Below, one piece after another: positions 38,560 to 48,686 of a stretch of 64,000 nt of DNA. The DNA comes from Aeromonas rivipollensis. GTDB taxonomy: Bacteria > Pseudomonadota > Gammaproteobacteria > Enterobacterales > Aeromonadaceae. The stretch is taken from positions 62,001 to 126,000 of the forward strand of contig NZ_JAAILA010000008.1 of assembly GCF_010974825.1 (NCBI RefSeq), read 5' to 3'. The notes under the pieces are model-generated. The model made no database searches. It worked only from the letters and a program-made list of their open reading frames with translations, and was not told the DNA's origin. The position numbers and the translations under genes were made by a program. Every line of letters begins with the position of its first letter. Position 1 is the stretch's first letter.

Positions 38560-40287
38560 TTGGATGCCACCACCATCAACAGTTTCTTTTTTATCGGTGC
38601 CTTGTTGGTGGGAGCCAGTGTCCTGTTAAGTGCGCTCTCGTCCCGGGTCGGCATCCCCATCCTGGTCATCTTCCTCGCCGTCGGCATGCTGGCCGGTGAG
38701 GATGGTCCCGGCGGCATCCACTTCGCCGACTACTCTGTCGCCTACCTGGTGGGCAACCTGGCGCTCGCCATCATCCTGCTGGATGGCGGCATGCGCACCC
38801 GGGTCTCCTCCTTTCGGGTCGCACTCTGGCCTGCCCTGTCGCTGGCCACCGTCGGGGTGGCCATCACCACAGGCCTGACCGGTCTGGCCGCCGCCTGGCT
38901 GTTTGACCTCAACCTGATGCAGGGGATGCTGATCGGCGCCATCGTCGGCTCCACCGATGCGGCGGCTGTCTTCTCCCTGCTCGGCGGGCGCAGCCTCAAC
39001 GAGCGGGTCAGCGCCACCCTGGAGATAGAGTCCGGCAGCAACGATCCCATGGCGGTCTTTCTCACCGTCACCCTGATAGAGGTGCTGGCCAGCGCCCAGC
39101 AGGGGCTGGACGCCGGCTTCCTGCTGCTGCAACTCATCAAGCAGTTTGGCCTCGGCGCCGGCATAGGCCTGGCGGGGGGCTGGCTGCTGTGGCGGCTCAT
39201 CAACACGGCCCGCCTGGCCCCAGGGCTCTATCCGCTGCTCACGGTGAGCGGCGGCCTGCTGATCTTCGCCCTCACCACGGCGGTGGGGGGCAGCGGCATC
39301 CTCGCCATCTACCTCACCGGCCTCTTGCTCGGCAACCTCTCCCTGCGCAGCCGCAGCACCACCTTGTCGGTGCTGGACGGTCTGACCTGGCTCAGCCAGA
39401 TCGGCATGTTCCTGGTGCTGGGGCTGCTCGCCACCCCGAGCAATCTGCTGCCCATCGCCGTGCCGGCGCTGGCCCTGGCCATGTGGATGATCCTCTTTGC
39501 CCGCCCGGTATCGGTCTGGATAGGCCTGCTGCCGTTCAAGAACTTCGCCCCCCGGGAGCGCTGGTTCATCTCCTGGGTCGGCCTGCGCGGCGCCGTGCCC
39601 ATCATACTGGCGGTCTTCCCCATGATGGCGGGGCTGCCCAATGCCCAGCTCTACTTCAATGTCGCCTTCTTCGTGGTGCTGGTCTCCCTCATCCTGCAGG
39701 GCAGCTCGCTGCCGCTGGCCTCCAGGCTGGCGCGGGTCGAGGTGCCGGCGCCGCCGTCCCCCATCAACCGCTCCGGGCTCGAGATCGATCTCGACAGCCA
39801 GTGGGAGACCTTCGTCTATCGCCTGAGCGCCGAGAAGTGGTGCATAGGCTCGCCCCTGCGGGAGCTGCGCATGCCCCAGGGTACCCGCATCTGCGCCCTG
39901 TTCCGCGGCCAGGAGCTGCTGCACCCCTCGGGCAGTACCTGCCTGCAGTCGGATGACATCCTCTGCGTCATCGGCCACGAGCGGGACCTCCCCGCCCTCG
40001 GCCAACTGTTCAGCCAGGCGCCGGAGCAGGATCTGGGCCCGCGCTTCTTCGGTGACTTCCTGCTGGAGGCGACCGCCAGGCTGGTGGATCTCGCCCCGCT
40101 CTACGGGCTGGATGTGAGCGAGGTGGCGGATCAGACCCTGGGCGATTTCATTGCCCATCAGTTGGGCGATAATCTGGTAGTGGGTGACCACGTCGCCTGG
40201 CAGGGCCTGCTCTGGACAGTGGCGGAGATGGAAGAGGGTGAACCTCGCAAGATAGGGGTACGCTTCCTGGAAGAAGATCCGGTCTAG
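38560..40287 (+). CDS. nhaP2: K+/H+ antiporter NhaP2 (CvrA)
   Basis: A 575-residue CPA1 antiporter closely following E. coli NhaP2 (578): [48 protein letters not shown] and VGLRGAVPI in the membrane part, then a cytosolic TrkA-C domain ([29 protein letters not shown]). It exchanges K+ for H+. The start codon is TTG at 38560: the family begins MDATT, the next Met in frame is far inside, and AAGGAG lies seven bases before the TTG. The 259-base gap before it holds no gene. Confidence 0.92.
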   Translation: MDATTINSFFFIGALLVGASVLLSALSSRVGIPILVIFLAVGMLAGEDGPGGIHFADYSVAYLVGNLALAIILLDGGMRTRVSSFRVALWPALSLATVGVAITTGLTGLAAAWLFDLNLMQGMLIGAIVGSTDAAAVFSLLGGRSLNERVSATLEIESGSNDPMAVFLTVTLIEVLASAQQGLDAGFLLLQLIKQFGLGAGIGLAGGWLLWRLINTARLAPGLYPLLTVSGGLLIFALTTAVGGSGILAIYLTGLLLGNLSLRSRSTTLSVLDGLTWLSQIGMFLVLGLLATPSNLLPIAVPALALAMWMILFARPVSVWIGLLPFKNFAPRERWFISWVGLRGAVPIILAVFPMMAGLPNAQLYFNVAFFVVLVSLILQGSSLPLASRLARVEVPAPPSPINRSGLEIDLDSQWETFVYRLSAEKWCIGSPLRELRMPQGTRICALFRGQELLHPSGSTCLQSDDILCVIGHERDLPALGQLFSQAPEQDLGPRFFGDFLLEATARLVDLAPLYGLDVSEVADQTLGDFIAHQLGDNLVVGDHVAWQGLLWTVAEMEEGEPRKIGVRFLEEDPV

Positions 40288-40376
40288 GACGCAAGCCGGA
40301 CCCTGTTCAATACATATACTCGGCGCCCGTTCCCGCCAGGACGGTGAACCGGCGCCCGGCGAGAAGGGAGTGACCC

Positions 40377-41480
40377 ATGCCTTATCAAACCCTGTTGTCT
40401 GGTCTCTATCCTCCCTCCCCCCGACTGGGGCTGATCGAGGGCTTCTTCGGCAAGGGCTGGAGCTGGGAGGCCCGTGCCCGCTATGCCCAGTGGCTGCCCC
40501 GCCATGGCTATGGCTTCTACCTCTACGCCCCCAAGGAAGACGGCTATCTGCGCAAGCACTGGGCCGAGCCCTGGCCGAGGGAGCAGCTCGACCACCTGCG
40601 CCAGCTGGCCCAGCAGTGCCGGGACAACGGCCTCGCCTTCGGTGTGGGGTTGAGCCCCATGGGCGCCCATCACGACTACGCGCACAAGCGCCCGGCCCTG
40701 CTCGAGAAGGTTCGCCTCATCGAGGAGGCGCTCAAGCCCGACATACTGGCGGTGCTGTTTGACGACATGAAGGGGGACACCCCGGATCTCGCCCACTGGC
40801 AGCTCACCATAGCCCACGACATCGCGGCCCACACCGGCGCCAGCCGTCTCATCTTCTGCCCCAGCTACTACTCGACGGATCCTGTGCTGGAGAAGGTGTT
40901 CGGCGCCATGCCCCCCCACTATCTGACGGATCTGGGCCAGGGGCTGGACAAGGGTTTTGACATCTTCTGGACAGGCCCCAGAGTCTGCTCCACCGACTAC
41001 CCGGCTGCGCACCTCAAGCAGGCCGCCGACTGGCTGCACCGCAAGCCCTTCCTGTGGGACAACTACCCGGTCAACGACGGCAGCAAGGCGAGCAGCTTCC
41101 TGCACCTGCGTGCCTTCGAGAACCGCCCCGCCGAGCTGGCGGAGCTGACCGCTGGCCACGCGGTCAATCCCATGAAGCAGGCGGCGCTCTCCGTGCTGCC
41201 GCTCGCCACCCTGCCCATGAGTTACCGGCTCGGCCACCAGTACGATCCGGATCAGGCGCTGCACACCTCCCTCAACGCCACCTGCGGGCCGCAGATCTCC
41301 GCCATGATAGAGGCGGATCTGCCGCTGTTTCAGGACATAGGCCTGGCCCAGCTCACCCCGGAGCAGCTCACCCACCTCAAGCACCGCTACCTGCCGTTCC
41401 AGGATCAGAGCTGCGTGAACGAGATCCTGCGCTGGCTGGCGGGGGAGTATGTGTTCGATCCGGACTGCCTCACCGACTGA
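40377..41480 (+). CDS. GH84-type beta-N-acetylglucosaminidase domain protein
   Basis: A 367-residue protein consisting of the GH84 (NagJ/O-GlcNAcase) catalytic domain: the N-terminal LIEGFFGKGWSWEAR, YLYAPKEDGYLRKHW, and the catalytic aspartate pair in VLFDDMKGD at about residue 125. Bacterial GH84 enzymes usually carry signal peptides and extra carbohydrate-binding domains; this one has neither, so it seems cytosolic like human O-GlcNAcase. AAGGGAGTG precedes the ATG. Substrate unknown. Confidence 0.82.
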   Translation: MPYQTLLSGLYPPSPRLGLIEGFFGKGWSWEARARYAQWLPRHGYGFYLYAPKEDGYLRKHWAEPWPREQLDHLRQLAQQCRDNGLAFGVGLSPMGAHHDYAHKRPALLEKVRLIEEALKPDILAVLFDDMKGDTPDLAHWQLTIAHDIAAHTGASRLIFCPSYYSTDPVLEKVFGAMPPHYLTDLGQGLDKGFDIFWTGPRVCSTDYPAAHLKQAADWLHRKPFLWDNYPVNDGSKASSFLHLRAFENRPAELAELTAGHAVNPMKQAALSVLPLATLPMSYRLGHQYDPDQALHTSLNATCGPQISAMIEADLPLFQDIGLAQLTPEQLTHLKHRYLPFQDQSCVNEILRWLAGEYVFDPDCLTD

Positions 41481-41500
41481 CACCTCGCCGGACGCCCAAT

Positions 41501-41541
41501 AAAAATGCCACCTCCCCTTCACCGGGGGAGGTGGCATTTTT
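41501..41541. terminator. Strong bidirectional terminator between the GH84 and LysE genes
   Basis: A perfect 17-bp stem, 41501-41517 with 41525-41541, with A5 and T5 at the outer ends. Confidence 0.9.
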
Positions 41542-41554
41542 CATTCCGATCGCC

Positions 41555-42187
41555 TCAGCCGAAGGCCAGCCAGACGCCGACAAACAGCATGAGCGAGCCG
41601 GCGATGCGGTTCATCAGGGTGACGTTGCCGCTCTTGGCGAGGAAGTGGCGCAGGGTGCGGCCACCGCTCGCGTAGAGCAGCAGGCAGGAGAATTCTATGA
41701 CCAGGATGAGCACCACCAGAGCGCTGATCTGGGGTGCCATCGGCTTGGCCGCATTGATGAAGGGGGGCAGCAGGGAGACCATGAAGGCCCACCCCTTGGG
41801 ATTGGCGATGGCGGTGACGAAACCCTGCAGCGCCAGGCCGAGCGGCTTGGTCTCCTGGCCGGCCGAGAGATCCGCCGGAATCGCCATCTTGCCCTTGGCT
41901 TGCCACATCTGGATGCCGAGCCAGACCAGATAGGCACCGCCCACGTACTTGAAGGCCGAGAACAGGGCCGGATAGTTGAGCATGACGGCCGCCACCCCGA
42001 CCACGGAGAGCACAGAGACCAGGCCGACCCCGATGAGCTCCCCCCACATCATGTGCAGGGTGCGGCGCACCCCAAGGCTCATGCCCAGGGTCATCGCCAG
42101 TGTCATGCACATGCCGGGGGTCACGGAGACAAAGAAAAACGTGGGAATAAAGAGCGCCAAGATGGCGGGATCAATCCAGTCGGACAC
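41555..42187 (-). CDS. LysE/RhtB family amino acid exporter
   Basis: A 210-residue membrane protein with six hydrophobic segments and the family signature near the N terminus (VSVTPGMCMTLAMTLGMSLGVRR) and GAYLVWLGIQMW. Such proteins export homoserine, threonine, leucine or similar. The start is GTG at 42187 with GGAGGTG four bases upstream; the longer ATG frame from 42274 has no ribosome binding site and adds a hydrophilic leader. Confidence 0.85.
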   Translation of the reverse strand: MSDWIDPAILALFIPTFFFVSVTPGMCMTLAMTLGMSLGVRRTLHMMWGELIGVGLVSVLSVVGVAAVMLNYPALFSAFKYVGGAYLVWLGIQMWQAKGKMAIPADLSAGQETKPLGLALQGFVTAIANPKGWAFMVSLLPPFINAAKPMAPQISALVVLILVIEFSCLLLYASGGRTLRHFLAKSGNVTLMNRIAGSLMLFVGVWLAFG

Positions 42188-42350
42188 ACTACACCTCCAG
42201 ATAACAAGCAGTCGATCTTGCCTATCACACTCTTTTAACACAAGAAAAACCTTTGCGTTCGGCACGGATTTCACCTTAAAAACCCTGTGACAATAGTTGT
42301 CGCGCCTGTGTAAGATGCCGCCTCACTCCTCTTTTGGGTTAGGATCTTTC

Positions 42351-43973
42351 ATGTCTTTGAATAATCTGTCCATTCGTCTGCAAGTTCTCATTCCACTACT
42401 GCTCGCCAGCCTGCTGATGCTGCTCATGGCCGTGATCAGCAAGCAGGAGATAGACGGTGCCATCAAGGACATGAACGACACCACCACCAGCGTCACCCGC
42501 CACAAGGATGACATCGCCGCCCTGATCCACGCCACCTACCGGCTGCGCACCAATGCCATCTACGGCCTCTACGATCAGGCCCGCTTCGCCGAGCTGCCCG
42601 GCACGCTCAATGCCGCCGAGCAGGAGATAAGCGGCCTCTTGTCCCGGCTGGTGATCCCCGGTGCCGAGCAGGACAACAGCCAGGTGGCGGCGGCCCTGCA
42701 GGCCTATCTCGGCCACACCCGCAGCAACATGCTGCCACTGCTGACCCAGCAGTACAGAGACGGGACCAAGCCCGCCGGCTATGAGCAATCCAGGCTGCGT
42801 TTTCGCGAACTGGGGGAGCAGTTGATCAAGCAGATTGACACCCTCTCTGCCCACATCAACCAGCTGATCCAGCAGGAGATAGCCCTGGAACAGGCCCACT
42901 ACCAGGCCACCCTGCTGCAGACCCTGCTGCTGATGGCCGCCACCCTGGTCGCGGCACTCTGCGGCGGCTGGTGGCTATCCGGTCGCATCGTCCAGCCCAT
43001 AGGCCAGTTGCAGGAGGTGATGCACGCCGTCGCCCTCGGTCGCTTCAACGTGCGCGCCAAAGCCGAAGGCAACAACGAGCTGGGCCAGCTGGCCAAGGAC
43101 ATCAACCAGACCCTGAGCCAGCTTGGCAGCACTATCCAGGCCCTGACCGGCATCAGCGGCAACGTGGCCTCCGCCGCCACCGAGCTGGCCGCCGTCATGA
43201 CCCAGTCCGAGGCCAATGCCCAGCAGCAGCGCAGCGAGACCGAGCAGGTGGCCTCCGCCGTCACCGAGCTGGCCAGCACAGCCGACAACGTCAACCACAA
43301 TGCCGCCCTGGCCGATGAGCTGGCGCGAGAGGCCAACAGCCGGGTCGAGCAGGGGCTGGCCCTGTTTGCCGAGAGCATCCAGGCCAACGGCCGCATGGCG
43401 GGCAGCCTGGAGAACGCCGCTACTGTGGTGGCGCGGCTCAAGTCCCAATCCGAGCAGATCGGCAAGGTGATAGAGGTGATTCAGAGCATCTCGGAGCAGA
43501 CCAACCTGCTGGCGCTCAACGCCGCCATCGAGGCCGCCCGCGCTGGTGAAACCGGCCGTGGTTTTGCGGTGGTGGCCGACGAGGTACGCCTGCTGGCGGC
43601 GCGGACCCAGGACTCCACCAAGGAGATCCAGGCCATCATAGAGCAGTTGCAGAGCCAGTCCCTGTCGGCCAACAGCGGCGTACAGGAGACCCTGGAGATC
43701 CTCGGCCACAACCAGCGTCTCTCCGCCGAGGTGCAAGACCTGCTGGGAGGCATCACGGAGGCGGTCAACCAGATCAATGGCGCCAATGCCCAGGTGGCCA
43801 CCGCCGCCGAGGAGCAGTCCTGCGTCACTGCCGACATCAGCCGCAACATCACCAACATCCACGAGATAGTGAACCAGAACGTGGCCGGCATCACCCAGAG
43901 CGCCGCCGCCAGTCACGAACTGTCACAGCTCGCCGAGCAGCAGCGCAGGCAGCTCGCCCAGTTCCAGCTGTAA
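42351..43973 (+). CDS. Methyl-accepting chemotaxis protein
   Basis: A 540-residue chemoreceptor. The first membrane helix (residues about 10-30) and second (about 190-212) bracket a periplasmic four-helix sensing domain; a HAMP segment ([21 protein letters not shown]) and a long cytosolic coiled coil follow, with the invariant hairpin tip [20 protein letters not shown] near residue 400. It has no C-terminal pentapeptide for CheR docking. The ligand is unknown. AGGA lies seven bases before the ATG. Confidence 0.93.
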   Translation: MSLNNLSIRLQVLIPLLLASLLMLLMAVISKQEIDGAIKDMNDTTTSVTRHKDDIAALIHATYRLRTNAIYGLYDQARFAELPGTLNAAEQEISGLLSRLVIPGAEQDNSQVAAALQAYLGHTRSNMLPLLTQQYRDGTKPAGYEQSRLRFRELGEQLIKQIDTLSAHINQLIQQEIALEQAHYQATLLQTLLLMAATLVAALCGGWWLSGRIVQPIGQLQEVMHAVALGRFNVRAKAEGNNELGQLAKDINQTLSQLGSTIQALTGISGNVASAATELAAVMTQSEANAQQQRSETEQVASAVTELASTADNVNHNAALADELAREANSRVEQGLALFAESIQANGRMAGSLENAATVVARLKSQSEQIGKVIEVIQSISEQTNLLALNAAIEAARAGETGRGFAVVADEVRLLAARTQDSTKEIQAIIEQLQSQSLSANSGVQETLEILGHNQRLSAEVQDLLGGITEAVNQINGANAQVATAAEEQSCVTADISRNITNIHEIVNQNVAGITQSAAASHELSQLAEQQRRQLAQFQL

Positions 43974-43992
43974 TCCTCCTCCTTCTCTTTGG

Positions 43993-44020
43993 CAGACCCC
44001 GGGCCCGGCACCGGGGTCTG
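43993..44020 (+). terminator. Terminator of the chemoreceptor gene
   Basis: CAGACCCCGG (43993-44002) pairs with CCGGGGTCTG (44011-44020), 8-base loop. Confidence 0.7.
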
Positions 44021-44133
44021 TCCCCTCCCGTTTAAAACGGCTTTTTGCCCACAAGGCGCCATTAGGGGCTGGGCTGCATCCACAAATATGGGTATGGTAG
44101 AGGCACGTCATTCCCCCTCACCCAGAGAACACC

Positions 44134-44664
44134 ATGAGCCTGAAGTTCAAGAAACCCGCCTTTATCGCTTTGGGGCTCATCGCCCTCGTGTCCGCCACCT
44201 GGCTCGATTTCTATCTGCCGGAACACACCATTGCCACCATCACAGGGGTCGAGGTGAAGCGCACCGACAAGGATGGTCCCATCAGCCAGAAGAACCCGGC
44301 CGACGGCCCCATCACCGACGTCTATTACATCTACACCGAGCGTCCCGGCGAGAAGATCCGGGTGTTCCGCAATGAAGATACCGGCTGGGGCTGGCCCTTC
44401 TACTTCAAGTTCAATGCCGCCGACGTCCAGGCCAAGGCCAAGTCCATGGAGTTCGAGAAGCGCCTGGCCATCATCACCTCCTACGGCTGGCGGGTGAACA
44501 TGTTCTCCCTCTTCCCCAACGTCACCAAGATAGAGAGCACCCAGCCCGATGCCTCCACCTGGAGCTTCTTCCGCTGGTTCTGGTTCGGTGTCTGGGCGCT
44601 GGTGATGGGCAAGGCCGCCATCGCCACCTGGCGCTACTTCGACCGTCTCGAGGACGAGATATGA
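44134..44664 (+). CDS. DUF1523 family membrane protein
   Basis: A 176-residue protein with an N-terminal membrane helix (FIALGLIALVSATWLDFYLP), an extracytoplasmic beta-rich domain and a C-terminal helix (WFWFGVWALVMGKAAIATW). The strings ITGVEVKRTD, DVYYIYTE and NEDTGWGWPFYFKF fit DUF1523. Its function is unknown. The next gene starts 31 bases later. Confidence 0.78.
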   Translation: MSLKFKKPAFIALGLIALVSATWLDFYLPEHTIATITGVEVKRTDKDGPISQKNPADGPITDVYYIYTERPGEKIRVFRNEDTGWGWPFYFKFNAADVQAKAKSMEFEKRLAIITSYGWRVNMFSLFPNVTKIESTQPDASTWSFFRWFWFGVWALVMGKAAIATWRYFDRLEDEI

Positions 44665-44695
44665 GGGGCGCACCGGCATCTGGCGGAGACGGGCA

Positions 44696-44992
44696 ATGAC
44701 GGAACCGAGCAAGACCCGCACCAGCTTCTACCGGCGGCTCTACGTGGCCCATCTGATAAGCCAGGGCACGGACACAGTGCCCGCCATCATGGCCGCCACC
44801 GGCATGCCGCGCCGCACCGCCCAGGACACCCTGAGTGCCCTGGCCGAACTCGACATCAGCTGCGCCTTCGAGCAGACCGAGGGAGCCCGCCACCTGCAGG
44901 GCCACTATCGCATCAGCGACTGGGGCCCCATCAATCCTGACTGGATCAAGGCTCAGCTGCCGGTCATCAAGCAGACCCTGGGTTATCCCTGA
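44696..44992 (+). CDS. Small winged-helix DNA-binding protein
   Basis: A 98-residue protein containing one helix-turn-helix (VPAIMAATGMPRRTAQDTLSALAEL, about residues 28-52) followed by a wing-like HYRISDWGPI. It resembles short winged-helix proteins of the HTH_43 type. Position after the DUF1523 gene suggests one transcript, closed by the long hairpin at 45009. Target genes are unknown. Confidence 0.7.
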   Translation: MTEPSKTRTSFYRRLYVAHLISQGTDTVPAIMAATGMPRRTAQDTLSALAELDISCAFEQTEGARHLQGHYRISDWGPINPDWIKAQLPVIKQTLGYP

Positions 44993-45008
44993 GGGCGAGC
45001 TGGCAATC

Positions 45009-45050
45009 GATAAATAGAGAGGGGAGCCCAGGCTCCCCTCTCTATTTATC
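45009..45050. terminator. Perfect 20-bp inverted repeat, bidirectional terminator
   Basis: Arms 45009-45028 and 45031-45050 are perfectly complementary with only CA between them. It sits between convergent genes, so termination on both strands is the simplest role. The arms are unusually long. Confidence 0.8.
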
Positions 45051-45065
45051 TGCAGGATGCGCCCC

Positions 45066-45536
45066 CTATTCCGGGAAGGGCTCCTCCGGCAGCGGATCCG
45101 CCGACTCCCCCTTGGTGCAGTCGATGATGGAGCGCTTGGGGTTGCCCGGGTCACGCAGCAGCAGGGGGGCCTCCCCCCTGTCGTGTTTCTGCTCGTCGGC
45201 AAACTCGCTGCCGTAAGCGTTGTGGGTCAGCCTGCGCGCATTGGCGATGGGGGTATCCACAAACAGGGCGTGCACCTCGAAGGTCGAGGCCGGGATCAGA
45301 AATCCCGTGATGGGCAGGCCATGAAGCTCCTGGTGGGTCTTGTACCAGGCGAAGCCATCTGACGTCTTGTCGGGGGTGAAGGTCTTGAGCAGCGGGTGGG
45401 ACGGCTCACCGCTCTCGCTGTCCAGGTAGAGATCGTCCAGATCGCAGGTCGCCAGCCCCTGCCACATCCTCTCGAAGGGGGTGGCACAGGCCGTCAATTG
45501 CATACATGTCAGCAGTGCCAACGTCCCTTTCCACAT
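45066..45536 (-). CDS. Hypothetical lipoprotein
   Basis: A 156-residue protein with a lipoprotein signal peptide (lipobox LTAC at about residue 17). The mature part has several Cys (including ATCDLDDLYLD and SIIDCTKGE) and an acidic Pro-rich tail. An AAGGGG site precedes the ATG at 45536. Likely anchored in the outer membrane; function not recognised. Confidence 0.7.
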   Translation of the reverse strand: MWKGTLALLTCMQLTACATPFERMWQGLATCDLDDLYLDSESGEPSHPLLKTFTPDKTSDGFAWYKTHQELHGLPITGFLIPASTFEVHALFVDTPIANARRLTHNAYGSEFADEQKHDRGEAPLLLRDPGNPKRSIIDCTKGESADPLPEEPFPE

Positions 45537-45565
45537 GCCCAACCCCTTATTCGATGTCCGAGTTC

Positions 45566-46501
45566 TTAGTCAAATGCCCTTAGACGCCCCACCAGCAGAT
45601 CGATGAAGCCGACCCTGTCCAGCCCCAGCAACACCCGCGCATTGGCCGGCCTGCCGGTGAGCCCGTAGCGATCCACTACCGTCATGCCGGTAGTATGGGT
45701 GCCTCCGGTTTCGATATCGACCCGGCACTCTACCCCATGGAACAGCGTGGGTGCCAGCAACCAGGCGATGGTACAGGGGTCATGGAGCGGCGCGCCAGCA
45801 AATCCCCACTTGGGATCCCTGTGGTAGATCATGAAGAAATCGAGCAGGTCCGCCACGCACTGGGCCACCGGGTTGGGGATGGCGCGCACCCGCGCTATAT
45901 CCTCGTCCATCACCTGGGCCTCGTGAGTCACATCCAGCCCGCACATTGTGATGGGAATACCGGCGTTGAACACCATATCGGCTGCTTCCGGGTCCACATA
46001 AATATTGAATTCAGCCGCCGGGGTCCAGTTGCCCGCTCCCGCCGCACCGCCCATCAAGACGATGCGAGCAATCTTGGGCTTGAGCTCGGGGTGGGCCGCC
46101 AGCAGCAGGGCAACGTTGGTGAGGGGGCCGGTCGGCACCAGGGTGACCGGCTCCGGGCTCTCGCGCAGGCACTTGACCATCAATTCGAGGCCCGTCATGG
46201 CCTGGGGCGCAAAGGCGGGATCCGGCAGTGTGGGGCCGTCGAGACCCGATTCGCCGTGAACGTTGTCGGCGATAATGAGCTCGCGCATCAGGGGTTTGGG
46301 CGCCCCCGCCGCCACCGGAATGTCGTGGCGACCGAGCAGGGTGAGGATGCGCAGGGCGTTGTTGAGGGTCTTGTCCGGGGTCTGGTTGCCCGCGCTGGTG
46401 GTCACCGCCAGCACCTTGAGCTCTGGGCTCGCCAGCGCCAGTATGAGGGCGATGGCATCATCGTGGCCGGGATCGCAATCGAGAATAACGGGCAACGCCA
46501 T
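45566..46501 (-). CDS. rihA: Pyrimidine-specific ribonucleoside hydrolase RihA-type
   Basis: A 311-residue nucleoside hydrolase, equal in length to E. coli RihA. The calcium-binding DCDPGHDDA opens the protein, followed by [24 protein letters not shown] and [11 protein letters not shown]. It splits cytidine and uridine to base and ribose. AAGGAG lies seven bases before the ATG at 46501. The nearby udp gene also serves pyrimidine nucleoside salvage. Confidence 0.88.
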   Translation of the reverse strand: MALPVILDCDPGHDDAIALILALASPELKVLAVTTSAGNQTPDKTLNNALRILTLLGRHDIPVAAGAPKPLMRELIIADNVHGESGLDGPTLPDPAFAPQAMTGLELMVKCLRESPEPVTLVPTGPLTNVALLLAAHPELKPKIARIVLMGGAAGAGNWTPAAEFNIYVDPEAADMVFNAGIPITMCGLDVTHEAQVMDEDIARVRAIPNPVAQCVADLLDFFMIYHRDPKWGFAGAPLHDPCTIAWLLAPTLFHGVECRVDIETGGTHTTGMTVVDRYGLTGRPANARVLLGLDRVGFIDLLVGRLRAFD

Positions 46502-46709
46502 GGAGAGGCTCCTTACGACATGACAGGGAGCCATACCTTAGCAAGCCAGCGCCGAATGAACTCGGGAAGGGGTCACAAAACGGGGCCTTCCTGCATTATC
46601 AATCACTTGCCACCAGACCCGCCGGGCAGGCACTGGCCAGTTCGTCCCGATTCGCCCCGCGCCGCCGCTTGGAGTATGATCGCCCCCCGTTTCCAGCCCG
46701 CAGCCGCCC

Positions 46710-47441
46710 ATGTCCGCCATCGTCGACACCTTTATCGCCCCCCCTTGCAGTGCCGCCATCGAGATCCTGTTCGAGGATGAACACCTGCTGCTCATCAACA
46801 AGCCGAGCGGCCTGCTGAGCCTCTCGGGCAAGAACCCGCAGAACCTCGACTCTGTCCACCATCGGCTGGTGCAGGATTACCCTGGCTGCACCCTGGTGCA
46901 CCGCCTCGACTTTGGCACCTCGGGGATCATGGTGGTGGCCAGAGACAAGGGCATCAACGGGATGCTGTGCCAGCAGTTCAGCCAACGGGCGGTGGGCAAG
47001 GCCTATGACGCCCTGCTGTGCGGCCATCTGGCGGACGATGAGGGGGTGATCGACGCCCCCATCGCCAAGGATCCGGCGATCTTTCCCCTGATGAAGATCT
47101 GCGCCAGCGGCAAGCCCGCCCGCTCCCGCTATCGGGTGGTGGAGCGACTGGTGTACGAGGGCGTTGGGGGCGAGCCCTTGCCATTGACCCGGGTCAGCCT
47201 GGTGCCTGAGACGGGCCGCACCCATCAGCTGCGCATCCACAGCCAGCTGCTGGGTCACCCCATACTCGGCTGCGATCTCTACGGCGGTCTGCTGTTGCCG
47301 GGCTGTGAGCAGGCGCCAAGGCTGATGCTGCACGCCAGCGCGCTGGATTTCGTGCATCCGGTGAGTGGGGAGCCGATGCAAATCAGATGTGAGACGCCCT
47401 TTGAGGAGGTGCTTGAGGCAATGACGGGGCAAAAAGCGTAA
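46710..47441 (+). CDS. RluA-family pseudouridine synthase
   Basis: A 243-residue pseudouridine synthase. The catalytic Asp is in LVHRLDFGTSGIMV; further family motifs are LLINKPSGLLS at the start, AYDALLCG, and TGRTHQLRIHSQ near residue 175. It lacks an S4 domain, as RluA does, but RluA itself is shorter (219), so the rRNA or tRNA target site is not assigned. Confidence 0.85.
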   Translation: MSAIVDTFIAPPCSAAIEILFEDEHLLLINKPSGLLSLSGKNPQNLDSVHHRLVQDYPGCTLVHRLDFGTSGIMVVARDKGINGMLCQQFSQRAVGKAYDALLCGHLADDEGVIDAPIAKDPAIFPLMKICASGKPARSRYRVVERLVYEGVGGEPLPLTRVSLVPETGRTHQLRIHSQLLGHPILGCDLYGGLLLPGCEQAPRLMLHASALDFVHPVSGEPMQIRCETPFEEVLEAMTGQKA

Positions 47442-47538
47442 CGCGGAGAAGGGGAAAGTGAGAACAGCGGCAAACGGCGGATAAAGATAGGGGCCGCGCT
47501 TTCGCAACGGCCCCCACCCCCCACTCGTGGTGGTGCTA

Positions 47539-48294
47539 TCAGATCAGCTTGCGGGCGGCGCCCAGCACGATCTTGATGGCATCAGATTCGGTTCTCGCCA
47601 TGGTTTCGGCGTTCGGGATTTCCTGCTGGGTACGGTTCACGATGACACCGGCCACCATGCCGGCGCGCAGGCCCTGGCTGGAGCACATGGTCAGCAGGGT
47701 TGCAGATTCCATCTCGTAGTTCAGCACGCCCATGGCTTGCCACTCTTTCATGGAACCCTGGAAACGGCTCACTACGCGGCCGGATACGGTGTCATAACGC
47801 TCCTGACCCGGGTAGAAGGTGTCGGAAGAGGCAGTCACACCCACGTGCAGCTTGGAACCCATCTCCTTGGCGGTGTTGACCAGCGCAGTGGTGCAGTCGA
47901 AGTCTGCCACGGCCGGGAACTCCATGGGTGCGAAGTGCAGGCTGGCACCGTCGAGGCGCACAGAGCCGGTGGTGACGATGACGTCGCCCACGTTCAGGTG
48001 CGGCTGGATGGCACCAGTGGTGCCGATGCGCAGGAAGGTATTGATACCCAGCTGGGCCAGCTCTTCCACCGCGATGGAGGTGGACGGGCCGCCGATACCG
48101 GTGGAGCAGATGATCACGGCCTTGCCGTCCATCTCGCCGCGCCAGGTAGTGAACTCACGATGGCTGGCCAGGTGCACAGGGTTGTCCAACAGCTCTGCGA
48201 TGCGCTTCACGCGCTCGGGGTCACCGGGAACGATCGCCAGGGTGGCGCCTTGCAGATCCGCTTTCTTCAAACCCAAGTGAAATACATCAGACAT
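47539..48294 (-). CDS. udp: Uridine phosphorylase
   Basis: A 251-residue phosphorylase that converts uridine and phosphate to uracil and ribose-1-phosphate. [11 protein letters not shown] at the start, [21 protein letters not shown] (phosphate site) and [12 protein letters not shown] (ribose-binding Glu-Met-Glu) are Udp-typical. It is transcribed away from the dehydrogenase at 48687. Confidence 0.95.
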   Translation of the reverse strand: MSDVFHLGLKKADLQGATLAIVPGDPERVKRIAELLDNPVHLASHREFTTWRGEMDGKAVIICSTGIGGPSTSIAVEELAQLGINTFLRIGTTGAIQPHLNVGDVIVTTGSVRLDGASLHFAPMEFPAVADFDCTTALVNTAKEMGSKLHVGVTASSDTFYPGQERYDTVSGRVVSRFQGSMKEWQAMGVLNYEMESATLLTMCSSQGLRAGMVAGVIVNRTQQEIPNAETMARTESDAIKIVLGAARKLI

Positions 48295-48469
48295 AGTGGA
48301 CTCCTGGTTGCATCCCGCCGCCTCGCAGCCGAGCGCAGTTAAGGTGATTCTTTATGGTATTTTCGAGCCTGTTTCCCTCCATTGGGGAAGGCGCCAACTA
48401 TGGTCGAAAGCGCTTTCCAATTCCTTGACGCGCTTCACACTTCCGCGCATCCACGGCCCTAAAAAACCG

Positions 48470-48514
48470 GCAAAACGTTTGCTAACCTGATGAATTTCTT
48501 GAAAAACGTTTTTA
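48470..48514. promoter_or_regulatory. Tandem AAACGTTT boxes upstream of udp
   Basis: AAACGTTT occurs at 48473-48480 and 48504-48511, 31 bases apart (three helical turns). This is the core of LacI-family operators such as PurR and suggests cooperative binding in the 392-base udp/dehydrogenase divergent region. Flanks match the PurR consensus only partly (GCAAAACGTTTGC is one base off a perfect palindrome). Nothing else is evident in this gap. Confidence 0.4.
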
Positions 48515-48686
48515 TACCGAACAAGAGGCAAGGGCCCTTGTCAATCCCCGCCTGGCCCCGGTTTTTCGGTACGTGATCGAGTCCATAAAGTTGCCAATCA
48601 GATACCATTGACCCCTTTTCATCCCCTCTGGCGCTGTTATGTTGAGGCCCGTATACCACTTAATGGCTAATCATACGGAGTCCACC

